From Campylobacter concisus (GTDB taxonomy: Bacteria > Campylobacterota > Campylobacteria > Campylobacterales > Campylobacteraceae), in NCBI RefSeq assembly GCF_015230015.1, contig NZ_JAAKZC010000015.1:1-52162 (forward strand): DNA of 52,162 nucleotides. The letters run 5' to 3'. How positions within the stretch are numbered: position 1 is the stretch's first letter; each line of letters begins with the position of its first letter. The notes beneath the pieces are model-generated. The model was not told where the DNA came from and made no database searches. It worked only from the letters and a program-made list of their open reading frames with translations. This document shows positions 1 to 8,209 of this stretch, in pieces. The position numbers and the translations under genes were made by a program.

Positions 1-2
1 TT

Positions 3-980
3 ATTAGTGTGCTCGAGTTTGTATTTGTTCTTCAACTAAGATTTTCTTTTTTAAATATAGAACTCTATCTGATAGCAGGAACGCTCATTGGTTTTTCTCT
101 ATTTTTATTTGGCGTTAGTTTGTTTTATGATGTTGTTAGATCCATTTGCTCAAAAGCTAATTTTAATCCCACGAGACGAAAATTTATTAAATTTTGCTTT
201 GATGTGACATTTGTCATTTTTGTAGTTGCTTGCTTTTTGAAAGGAATTTTTAATGCACTTACTCCGCCAAAGATCAGACAGATTAGTATAAAAATAAAAA
301 ATTTACAAAGTGATCTAAAAATAGCTATGATAACAGATGTGCATATTGGTGAGTTTTTACAAAAGGATTTTGTGGCTGAGCTTGTAAAAGAGATAAATTT
401 AGCTAGACCAGATCTAGTCGTGATAGTTGGCGACTTGGTTGATATGAGAGCTGAACTTATAGGGGATTTTTTAGATCCATTAAAAAATCTTAAAAGCACT
501 TACGGCACCTTTTATGTCCCTGGCAATCACGAATACTACCACGGAGTTGATGGGATACTAGAAAAAATTCGCGCTCTTGGCATTAGGGTGCTTGGTAATA
601 AAAATGAAAAAATAGCTGGTATAAATTTAGCTGGGGTCTATGATCTAGCTGGCATAAGGTTTAAAAATTTAGAGCCAAATTTAGACGAAGCACTAGCTGG
701 ACGCGACCCAAATTTGCCGACCATACTACTCTCTCATCAGCCAAAATTTATAAAAACTATGCAAAAAGATGTCGATCTAGTCCTTTGCGGTCACACGCAT
801 GCTGGACAAATTTTCCCTTTTAGTATCCTAGTTTTGCTGGATCAGGGTTTTTTACATGGGCTTTATAAGATTAATGATAAAATGCAAGCTTATGTTAGTA
901 GCGGTGCAGGATTTTGGGGACCTCCGGTTAGGATATTTGCTCCTAGTGAGATCGCTATTTTAAATTTAAGCAAGGACTAA
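3..980 (+). CDS. Metallophosphoesterase, membrane-anchored (5' end cut by window)
   Basis: This is a calcineurin-like metallophosphoesterase of the YkuE/YaeI-like class. The N-terminal part visible here holds two hydrophobic segments, followed by the catalytic domain. The metal-binding blocks are all present in order: DVH, GDLVD, GNHEYY, SHQP and CGHTHAG. The reading frame is open to the left edge. A GTG at 9 could serve as a start, but family members are usually somewhat longer, so the true start probably lies outside the window. The stop is followed after one base by the psd start, so the two are probably co-transcribed. The physiological substrate cannot be told from sequence; lipid A or UDP-sugar pyrophosphate cleavage is only one possibility. 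Confidence 0.85.
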   Translation: MSVLEFVFVLQLRFSFLNIELYLIAGTLIGFSLFLFGVSLFYDVVRSICSKANFNPTRRKFIKFCFDVTFVIFVVACFLKGIFNALTPPKIRQISIKIKNLQSDLKIAMITDVHIGEFLQKDFVAELVKEINLARPDLVVIVGDLVDMRAELIGDFLDPLKNLKSTYGTFYVPGNHEYYHGVDGILEKIRALGIRVLGNKNEKIAGINLAGVYDLAGIRFKNLEPNLDEALAGRDPNLPTILLSHQPKFIKTMQKDVDLVLCGHTHAGQIFPFSILVLLDQGFLHGLYKINDKMQAYVSSGAGFWGPPVRIFAPSEIAILNLSKD

Positions 981-981
981 A

Positions 982-1779
982 ATGAACAAGGACAATCTCT
1001 TTTCTCAAATTTTTGGCAAGGTGGCAAAAATAAACTTTTTTAAGCCGCTTCAAGAGCTTATCAACTCCTTTTATATAAAGCTGTTTAAGATCGATATGAG
1101 CGAGTTTAAGCCAGCAAATGAGTATAAAAATTTAAACGAACTTTTCACTAGGGAGCTCTTGAAGCCAAGAGAATTTGACGCAGCAGATGAGATATTTATT
1201 AGCCCAGTTGATGGTACCTGCCTTAGTTTTGGCACCACAAACGAGCTAAAAGCCTTTAGCATAAAGGGCATGAGCTACGGCGTAAAGGAGCTTTTGGGGC
1301 AGGGTGAGCTTGAGGGCGAGTTTGACTTTGCCAACATCTATCTTAGCCCAAAAGACTATCATCACTATCATGCGCCTTGTGATATTACGATAAAAAAAGC
1401 GGTCTATATCCCAGGTAAGCTTTACAGTGTGGCAGTAAAATGGCTTAGCAAGGTCGATAGCCTTTATACCAAAAACGAGCGTGTAGCGCTACTTTGTGAG
1501 ATGAAAAATGGCAAAAAACTTTGGCTAGTTTTTGTGGGTGCGCTAAACGTTGGTAAGATGAAATTTTGCTTTGATGATCGTATCCAGACAAATGCGATGG
1601 CAAATTTTACGCAAATTTATGAATATGAAAATTTACACATCAAAAAGGGTGAGCGTCTTGGAAATTTCGAGCTTGGCTCAACTATCGTCATACTTAGCGA
1701 AAAAGATGCGATCGAGTACAACCTCTTTGAAAACAAAGAGCTTAAATTTGCTGAAGCTATCGGTAGGATAAAAGAGTAA
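982..1779 (+). CDS. psd: Phosphatidylserine decarboxylase proenzyme
   Basis: It converts phosphatidylserine to phosphatidylethanolamine, the last step of PE synthesis at the inner membrane. The protein is 265 residues, the usual short epsilonproteobacterial length. It has the VDGT block near residue 75, a His-rich YHHYHAPCD segment near 130, and the LGST self-cleavage motif at residues 231-234. Ser233 there should become the pyruvoyl cofactor after autoproteolysis into beta and alpha chains. The ATG follows the upstream phosphoesterase stop by one base. A weak 6-bp hairpin (1794-1819) lies downstream; no clear T-run follows it. Confidence 0.95.
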   Translation: MNKDNLFSQIFGKVAKINFFKPLQELINSFYIKLFKIDMSEFKPANEYKNLNELFTRELLKPREFDAADEIFISPVDGTCLSFGTTNELKAFSIKGMSYGVKELLGQGELEGEFDFANIYLSPKDYHHYHAPCDITIKKAVYIPGKLYSVAVKWLSKVDSLYTKNERVALLCEMKNGKKLWLVFVGALNVGKMKFCFDDRIQTNAMANFTQIYEYENLHIKKGERLGNFELGSTIVILSEKDAIEYNLFENKELKFAEAIGRIKE

Positions 1780-2034
1780 ATTTGATCCAAAGTTAGCCTG
1801 ACGCCAAATTTATAGGCTAGTTAAATTTCTATTTTTACCTATGCCGTTTTAAGAATAAATTTGATCTACTATTGGCTTAGATCAATTTAAAAACCTGCAA
1901 ATCCTTAGCTAGAATTTGATTAAATTAAATCAAAGCGGCAAATTTACCAGCAAAAATTTAAATTTTATCTCACATAAATTTACTAAAGATGCAAGCCTAG
2001 AAATTTAGTTCAAATTTACAAGCTAGCCAAACAC

Positions 2035-4914
2035 TCAACTCTTAAATTTTATAAACTTAAAGTTGTTCTTTAGTTCATTTTGGGTCGAATTTATCTCGCT
2101 AAGCTCTGATTTTACGAAGTTTGTAAGCTCTATCTTGCTCACACTTGGAGATAGGATTTTTATATACTCTTTTTGATTTTTAAGCTCCAAGTTGTTGCTA
2201 AAAAGTAGCACTCTAGCATCTAGCTTTAGCCCCGATCTAAGCTCAGATATCGTGGCTATTAGCTCTTTTATATCAAAGCCCTCCGCTACTTCATCCACAA
2301 GCGCTAGCGAGCAAGGTTTTGTCTTTATCTTTATCAAAAGCTCGCTAAAGCTATTTGCGATCTCAAGCGTGTTTTGAAACTCGCCAAGAGCGCCAGCAAA
2401 TATCTTATTTTCAAGCTTCGTGCTCTTGTAAATCACTATATTTTCATTTTTGCTAAAGTATCTATTTTCTTTGCTTGGCTTATAGTTTTTTATAAATTTA
2501 GGCAAAATTTGATTTAGATCATCTTTGCTAAAAGGCTTTCTGATCTTCTCATCAAAAGCAGGTAGCAACTCTCTTTCAGGGATATTTGAGGTGTTTGAGA
2601 CCACAGCGACTAAATTTAACTTCTCTTCTTGAAGCGATCTTATCTCTTTTACGAAATTTGCCACGCCATTTTCAAAAAAAGAAGCATCGATAAAAACCGC
2701 GTTAAACCTATTTAAAAGCAGTGCTTGCTTAAGCTCTTTATGGCTGCTAACGCCTATGACTTCGCAGTCTAAGAAGCTAAAAGCGCGCGAAAACATCTCA
2801 AGACTAAGCGGATTTTTATCGCATAGTAAAAAGAGCACTTTCTCTTCAGTCAAGCTCTCGCCCTTGTTCTTCTCCATATAGACAAGCCGCGCAACGCTAA
2901 GTGGCGTGAGCGGATCTTTTAGCAAGACCGCATTTTTTATATTTATATTTTTACTAGCACTCTGCCTTGCAAAGACGATGTCGTAGTTTTTCGCTAGTGC
3001 TTGGTTATTTGAGATAATATTTTGAAACCTAAGCCCCATATCTTCTAAAGTAGCTGCGAAAAATTCATTGTATTTTGCATTTATATCAGGCAAATATGCG
3101 ATCCTTAGCTCGTGATTTAGGCTGAAATTTTGCAGTTTTTGCACCTTTTTTAGGCTAAGGATAAATTTAAACTCATTGCCAGCTCCGCCAAGCGTGCTTA
3201 TATCAAGGTTTGAGTTAAAAAGCCCTAGATAAAAGCTAGCAAGTCTGAGATAAAACTCGCTCTCTTCATCGTTTATCTCGCTTTCATCTTCTGCGCTTAA
3301 AGCCTTTATCTGCTCTTCGTTTATGAAAATTTGATTTGTCCTTATCTTTGTTTCGATGAGCAAAAGACCACTTTGGCTAAGGGCGTCGCTGACATTTTTT
3401 ATCTCCACTATCAAGTTGGCAAATTTATCGCATTTTGTCACGATAGCTTGCATGATAGAGCCAAATACAACGCTTATCTTCTCGCTATCTCCCTCTAGCT
3501 CGTCGCTAATGTTTGCGTCAAGATAGGTTAAGAAATTTAGCTTTTTCTCTTGCGTAAAAGGTATCTGCGCTTCAAGTATGTTTGAAAATAAAATTTGTGG
3601 GTTAAATGGCTTTAAATTTAGTCCAACTTCGCCATTTTTGCTATCAAGCAAGCCTTTTATATTGCTATAATTTAGCGCGATTATTTGGCTATTTTTTTCT
3701 AAATTTTCAAAAAGAAGCTCATTTTTTACCACATTTTCATCTTTTTTTAGGGTAGCGACCGAGCTAAAGATCTGCTCTTTTGCTTGATAAAATTTCTTAC
3801 TTAGCCTAACAAGCAGTCTATCTTTTATCGCAGCAAAGCTTCTTTCTTGCTCATACTTTTGAAGTAGCTCTTTATATAGGGTTATGAAATTTTCTATTAA
3901 ATTTTGTGGATTTCTATCCCCTCTTTTTAAAATCTCATCTCTTATAAGCTTCATTTTTTGGTTTAAATTTTCTAGATCTTTTAGCCAGATGTATGTTTTA
4001 TAGCCAGCGTAAAAGAGCCAAAGCGATAGAAAAAACATCAAAAATGTTAGACTAAGCACCTTTACTCTAAAGTTATCATTTAGTCTCTTTAGCTCGTCAC
4101 TTAAGATATTTGCTATCTTGCTAAAGAGCTTGGCTCTATTGCTTTCAAAGGTATATATCTGCAAAATTTCATCACGTGTTAGCTCATTTTTTAGCTTTAG
4201 CTTAAGGCGGATCTCGTCATAGCCCTGAGAGGTCTCTATATTATCAAGCCTATCTATATCTCTTATTATGTTGTCTTTTATGTCGCCATTTGGGAGTAAA
4301 TTTGCATTTATATCGTTGTATTTAAGGCTATCTAGAGATTGTTTTAACGAACTTTCGGTAATTTTTTCTTTACCCATAAGCACAGCCAAGATATGCTCTT
4401 TTGTGGTATTTACGTTTTGAAGTAGCTCATAGGCTCTGATTAAAGAGAGTATATAACGCTTCATATTAATATCTAAAGCAACATCTCTAAATAAAATTTG
4501 CCCACTTTCTACGACAGAATTTGCTAACTCAACAAAGCTAAGAAACGAGAGATTAGAGCTCTCCCAACTTGCATTTGCGTTTTTTAAAACTTCATTTAGC
4601 CTATCTCTTATCCTTTTATCATCTGGTGTGTTAGAAAGAGTGTTTGATAAACTTTTTACAAACAAATTCTTAGCAGCATTTGCCTCTCTTAAAGCCGTCT
4701 CGTCTTGTGGCGACCTAGTTTTTTCATATCTTTCGTAAGCTATTCTTTCTGAAACGATCGCATCTAAGGTTTTTCTTATCAAACTTTCTCTTTTTACCTC
4801 GCTATTTATGTCATAAGAGATCCTAAATTTATCAAAGTAGAGCACGCCATTGTAAAAGCAAGCCAAAGCCGCCAAAAATATCGGCAAAAGAACCAAAAAT
4901 TTACTAACTCTCAT
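2035..4914 (-). CDS. Degenerate hybrid sensor kinase-like protein with receiver-like domains
   Basis: A 959-residue inner-membrane protein. It has an N-terminal membrane segment (about 5-28), a helical sensory region with no recognised family, a second membrane segment near 290-310, and a coiled region. Next come a kinase-shaped part and three receiver-like domains. In the kinase part the phospho-acceptor His expected near 380 is absent (an LSKKFYQ stretch sits there), and the N-box Asn and the DxGxG motif are not seen. Only the middle receiver (about 725-840) keeps an Asp (VFIDAS) and the KP motif; the first and third look degenerate. It overlaps the end of the upstream Hpt-like gene by 11 bp. 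The ATG at 4914 has AAGG upstream; a TTG at 4920 is an alternative. This looks like a pseudokinase scaffold rather than an active kinase. Confidence 0.6.
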   Translation of the reverse strand: MRVSKFLVLLPIFLAALACFYNGVLYFDKFRISYDINSEVKRESLIRKTLDAIVSERIAYERYEKTRSPQDETALREANAAKNLFVKSLSNTLSNTPDDKRIRDRLNEVLKNANASWESSNLSFLSFVELANSVVESGQILFRDVALDINMKRYILSLIRAYELLQNVNTTKEHILAVLMGKEKITESSLKQSLDSLKYNDINANLLPNGDIKDNIIRDIDRLDNIETSQGYDEIRLKLKLKNELTRDEILQIYTFESNRAKLFSKIANILSDELKRLNDNFRVKVLSLTFLMFFLSLWLFYAGYKTYIWLKDLENLNQKMKLIRDEILKRGDRNPQNLIENFITLYKELLQKYEQERSFAAIKDRLLVRLSKKFYQAKEQIFSSVATLKKDENVVKNELLFENLEKNSQIIALNYSNIKGLLDSKNGEVGLNLKPFNPQILFSNILEAQIPFTQEKKLNFLTYLDANISDELEGDSEKISVVFGSIMQAIVTKCDKFANLIVEIKNVSDALSQSGLLLIETKIRTNQIFINEEQIKALSAEDESEINDEESEFYLRLASFYLGLFNSNLDISTLGGAGNEFKFILSLKKVQKLQNFSLNHELRIAYLPDINAKYNEFFAATLEDMGLRFQNIISNNQALAKNYDIVFARQSASKNINIKNAVLLKDPLTPLSVARLVYMEKNKGESLTEEKVLFLLCDKNPLSLEMFSRAFSFLDCEVIGVSSHKELKQALLLNRFNAVFIDASFFENGVANFVKEIRSLQEEKLNLVAVVSNTSNIPERELLPAFDEKIRKPFSKDDLNQILPKFIKNYKPSKENRYFSKNENIVIYKSTKLENKIFAGALGEFQNTLEIANSFSELLIKIKTKPCSLALVDEVAEGFDIKELIATISELRSGLKLDARVLLFSNNLELKNQKEYIKILSPSVSKIELTNFVKSELSEINSTQNELKNNFKFIKFKS

Positions 4915-5638
4915 GGCCAAGCCTTTTTGAAAATTTATTGCAAAGCGTGCTTATTTCGCCTAGTCTTTCATTGATATGAGCGATCTTTTTCATTTTGTTT
5001 GGTCTGGTAAGTAGCGCATCGAAATTTGCCACAAGCGGAGTGATCTTTAAATTTAGCGCTGGCTCTTTTAATATCTTTATGCTCTCTTCTAAAAATTTAG
5101 TATCTCTTGCTTGCACCGCACTTTGGATAAAGATCATCTTGTCTTTTGCCTTGCTTAAAAATATACTAAGATAGGTCGCAAACTCGCTTTTGCTTAAATT
5201 TAAAAAGCTAGCCGTCTCGCTAAACCAGCTCTCGTTTAAAACCTCTTCTTCTTTGTCTAAAAGCTCTTTTTCATCTACCTTTAAATTTGGCAAGCGAAGT
5301 TTGGTCTTTGCTTTCATCGCAGCTTGCTGGTTTTGGCTGTAAATTTCTGTTTGATCTAGGATTAGAAGCTCGAAATACTCTTCGTTTTTTACTGAGCTGA
5401 TCTTTGAAAATTTAAGTGTCGCATTTAAAATTTTGCCGTTTTTAGTCTTTAAATTTACTCTTAAATTTGGTCTTTTAGCTAGATAATCTATAAAAACTCC
5501 AGGCTCTTTGTAGTCTAAAACTAGCTCGTCAATGTCTTTATGCTCGCTTAAAAACTCCCTTATATCTTTAAATTCAAGCAGACCAAGAGAGATATCTCCC
5601 ATCGCCAAAATTTGACCGTTTTTGTCGTATATTATCAC
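4904..5638 (-). CDS. PAS-like/Hpt-like protein lacking the phospho-His
   Basis: 244 residues, GTG start overlapping the uvrC stop (GTGA). The first 110 residues resemble a PAS-like fold, ending in a FELLILDQTEIY segment. The last 110 residues are all-helical and fit the histidine phosphotransfer (Hpt) pattern: an ILKEPALNLKITPL segment lies where Hpt proteins read HxLKGxxxxxGxxxL, but Lys occupies the His position and Glu replaces Gly. I infer a pseudo-Hpt partner of the receiver protein encoded just downstream. Their translational coupling supports a shared job. No annotated family is certain. Confidence 0.5.
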   Translation of the reverse strand: MIIYDKNGQILAMGDISLGLLEFKDIREFLSEHKDIDELVLDYKEPGVFIDYLAKRPNLRVNLKTKNGKILNATLKFSKISSVKNEEYFELLILDQTEIYSQNQQAAMKAKTKLRLPNLKVDEKELLDKEEEVLNESWFSETASFLNLSKSEFATYLSIFLSKAKDKMIFIQSAVQARDTKFLEESIKILKEPALNLKITPLVANFDALLTRPNKMKKIAHINERLGEISTLCNKFSKRLGHES

Positions 5639-7452
5639 TTCAAATTTCCTTCTTTGAGCGTTAAAAGCTTTGCTGCTACGCTTTTGTTTGTTATTTTTGC
5701 CACTTCGTCTAAATTTGCTTCGCTGATTTTATCAAAACTTCCGTAAAAGCTTATTAATTTCGCGATACTGCCCTCAGATACGCCAGCTTGTCTTAGCACT
5801 GATCTTTGCATATCGTTTTTCTGCCTTGTTTTTCTGTGAAAACTGATGACAAATCTATGGCTCTCATCGCGCATTTTTTGGAAAAACTGCAGCTTTTTAT
5901 CGCTCGTGCTTAGGCTAAAGCTGCCATTTTTTGTATAAATTTTATCTTTCGCCTCGCCCTTTGCGCGGTGAGCTTTGGCGTCTATTTTCTCTTTTGAGAT
6001 AGCGATCACATCGACGTTTGCCCCGCTGCTTGCTAAAATTTCGCAGGCTAAGCTTAAAAGCGCCTCGCCGCCGTCAATAACCCAAAGATCAGGCGGGCCA
6101 AGCTTGTCAAACCTAAGCGCTCTGGCAGTTAGGCTCTCTCTCATCTGATCGTAGTCGTTTTTAGAGCTTAGGTGCATGTGGCGGTAGTTTTGCTTCGCCC
6201 ACTCGCCATGCTCATAGCGCACCATCGCCCCCACACTTGCCTCGCCAAAAAGGTGCGAGTTGTCGTAAGCCTCGACCACGTAAGGCGTGTGAGCTAGATT
6301 AAAACACTCTTTTATCTCGTTTAGTAGCTCGTTATCGTGTGTTTTTAGGTATTTTTCGATGCTAACTTCGGCGTTTTTGGTTGCGATCTCACAAATTTTA
6401 CGCTTATCACCTATTTTTGGGCAAGTGATGCTAAATTTACGTCCAAATCTCTCGTTTAAAATTTCCTCCACCAGCTTGCTATCTTCAAAGTCCTCATGGA
6501 CGTAAATTTTGGTGCTGATTATTGGCTGGCCAGCGATGAAACTTTTTAAAATAGCCTGCTTATAAGCCTCGTTTATCTCGTCTTTTTGAGCGTTTTTAGC
6601 CTGCGTGATATCGGTTTTTACGCCCGTTATCTTGCCACTTTGCACGCTAAATCTCACCGCGCAGATCATATCATGCACACAAGCGACCGAGTAGGCTTCA
6701 AAGTCCTCAAGCTTGGCTAGATCAACCTCGACCTTTGTTTGCATATTTTTAAGCGTTTGCATCTTATCTCTAGTCGCGGCTGCTTGCTCGTAGTCTTCGG
6801 CCTTGGCGTAGTTTAGCATGAGCTCTTCAAGACGGGCGATTAACAAATTTGGATTTTGAAGGGCAGTGATAGCCTCGCTTACTATTTTAGCGTAGCTCTC
6901 TTTTGAAATTTTGCCCTCACATGGGGCGTAGCAACGTTTTAGCTGGTGAAAAAGGCAGGCTTTTTTGCCTTTTATGCAGGACTTTTTCTGAACTAGGTTG
7001 AAATTTAGATAAAGTGCCTCAAGTAGTTCGCCAGCTCCACTAAAATATGGCCCAAAATAGCGGATATTTGAGCCTTTTACCACCTTTCTAGTGATCTCAA
7101 ATCTCGGAAATTCGTCGTTTAAATTTATAAAGATATAAGGGTAGGTCTTGTCGTCACGAAGCAAGATATTGTATTTTGGCTTAAGCTGCTTGATAAATGA
7201 ATTTTCTAAGATAAGCGCGTCTGCCTCGCTTGGCGTGACGATGTATTCAAGATGCACAGCCTCGCTTATCATCTTTGAAATTCTCGGGCTTAGCTTCTCA
7301 GCTGGTGCAAGGCTTGGGGTAAATTTAAAGTAGCTTTTGACCCTGTTTTTTAAAATTTTGGCCTTGCCGACATATAAAAGTCTGTTTTGAGCGTCAAAAT
7401 ATTGATATACGCCAGGCTCGTTTGGTAGCGTTCTTATCTCGTCTATTAGCAT
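5635..7452 (-). CDS. uvrC: Excinuclease ABC subunit C
   Basis: UvrC makes the dual incisions in nucleotide excision repair after UvrAB damage recognition. The 605-residue protein has the N-terminal GIY-YIG nuclease (GVYQYF...LLYVGKAK, residues about 14-33), a Cys-rich stretch (SCIKGKKACLFHQLKRCYAPC), the UVR domain near 205-240 that contacts UvrB, the RNase H-like C-terminal nuclease with YDNSH near 395, and a terminal HhH region. It overlaps the next upstream gene by 7 bp and the downstream gene by 4 bp, so all four minus-strand genes read as one operon. Confidence 0.97.
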   Translation of the reverse strand: MLIDEIRTLPNEPGVYQYFDAQNRLLYVGKAKILKNRVKSYFKFTPSLAPAEKLSPRISKMISEAVHLEYIVTPSEADALILENSFIKQLKPKYNILLRDDKTYPYIFINLNDEFPRFEITRKVVKGSNIRYFGPYFSGAGELLEALYLNFNLVQKKSCIKGKKACLFHQLKRCYAPCEGKISKESYAKIVSEAITALQNPNLLIARLEELMLNYAKAEDYEQAAATRDKMQTLKNMQTKVEVDLAKLEDFEAYSVACVHDMICAVRFSVQSGKITGVKTDITQAKNAQKDEINEAYKQAILKSFIAGQPIISTKIYVHEDFEDSKLVEEILNERFGRKFSITCPKIGDKRKICEIATKNAEVSIEKYLKTHDNELLNEIKECFNLAHTPYVVEAYDNSHLFGEASVGAMVRYEHGEWAKQNYRHMHLSSKNDYDQMRESLTARALRFDKLGPPDLWVIDGGEALLSLACEILASSGANVDVIAISKEKIDAKAHRAKGEAKDKIYTKNGSFSLSTSDKKLQFFQKMRDESHRFVISFHRKTRQKNDMQRSVLRQAGVSEGSIAKLISFYGSFDKISEANLDEVAKITNKSVAAKLLTLKEGNLK

Positions 7453-7964
7453 CTTGCCTGCTCATTTTTCTTTAGCAAAATTTCTCTTAGCTCTTCAAAT
7501 TTCTTATAAATTTGCTCATTTGTGGCTAAATTTTTAAACTCGCCCTTGCTTGCTGGCATGATGAAATTTGAGCTTTGCGTAGGTTGTGGGGTGAAAAATT
7601 TTAGATATTTGCTCACGATAAATCTTATATTTTCTTCTTTTTTGTTTTTTATATAGTTGATCTCGCTAAGCGGTTTTGGCTTAATGACGCTTGCAAAAAT
7701 GCTATCTTTTTTGACCTTGCAAAAGGTTTTTAATAACTCTTTTATATCATTTATACTACTATCACGTCTAAGCTCTAAAAGCCCCGAGGGATGAGTGAGA
7801 ACGAAGGTTAATATACCTTCTCTAACATAGCAAAAAGCTATATAAAATCGCTTTGCTTTACCCATGAGGCGAAGAAGCTCTCGGCACTCGTCTGCCATGC
7901 TTAATTTTTCTTTATACAAAGGATTTTCGTGGATAGCATCTATCATAAATTTAGCGTTTTTCAT
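7446..7964 (-). CDS. Conserved hypothetical protein next to uvrC (possibly DciA/DUF721-like)
   Basis: 172 residues, first gene of the minus-strand uvrC operon. From memory, C. jejuni has a small conserved gene between uvrC and guaA in the same arrangement. The middle (about 40-85: a short beta-rich stretch followed by LLELRRD and a helix with LLKTFCKVK) faintly resembles the C-terminal fold of DUF721/DciA helicase-loader proteins. That resemblance is weak and would need a profile search. No signal peptide or membrane segment. Its first 36 bases overlap, head to head, the start of a plus-strand lipoprotein gene. Confidence 0.7.
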   Translation of the reverse strand: MKNAKFMIDAIHENPLYKEKLSMADECRELLRLMGKAKRFYIAFCYVREGILTFVLTHPSGLLELRRDSSINDIKELLKTFCKVKKDSIFASVIKPKPLSEINYIKNKKEENIRFIVSKYLKFFTPQPTQSSNFIMPASKGEFKNLATNEQIYKKFEELREILLKKNEQARC

Positions 7965-8096
7965 AAGGCAATCTTATCATCTTTTATTTTAATTTTCGCT
8001 CTTTTTGCACTTAGTGGCTGCGGCTATAAGGACGATCCATTTTACGGCGATGCACCTGTAAAAGAGAAAAAAATTGACAAGATCAATAAAATTTGA
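7929..8096 (+). CDS. Small lipoprotein (55 aa), LptM-like
   Basis: This is a very short gene with a GTG start at 7929, preceded by a well-spaced AAAGGA (7918-7923). The product has a short basic N-region, a hydrophobic run and a clear lipobox LSGC, then CGYKDDPFY and a Lys-rich tail ending KINKI. The CGxK...PxY pattern after the lipidated Cys recalls LptM (YifL), the small lipoprotein that helps LptD mature in the outer membrane; the family call is tentative. Its first 36 bases lie inside the 5' end of the oppositely oriented gene, so the two start regions overlap head to head. Confidence 0.65.
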   Translation: MDSIYHKFSVFHKAILSSFILIFALFALSGCGYKDDPFYGDAPVKEKKIDKINKI

Positions 8097-8109
8097 TCTT
8101 AAATTTGGC

Positions 8110-8198
8110 GTAAGATAAAAATGTAATGCGAGCTTAATAAATTTAACTAACCTAAATTTTAGGCTCATTTAAGTAAAATACGCAAATTTTTATCTTAC
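8110..8198 (+). promoter_or_regulatory. Inverted repeat in nhaD leader
   Basis: GTAAGATAAAAA (8110-8121) has a perfect 12-base inverted copy TTTTTATCTTAC (8187-8198). The second arm ends exactly where the nhaD ribosome site AAGGAG (8199-8204) begins. If the transcript starts upstream of 8110, a long-range stem would abut the ribosome site and could control translation. Alternatively it is a DNA operator. A smaller palindrome CCTAAATTTTAGG (8151-8163) lies between the arms. Confidence 0.4.
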
Positions 8199-8209
8199 AA
8201 GGAGAGTAT

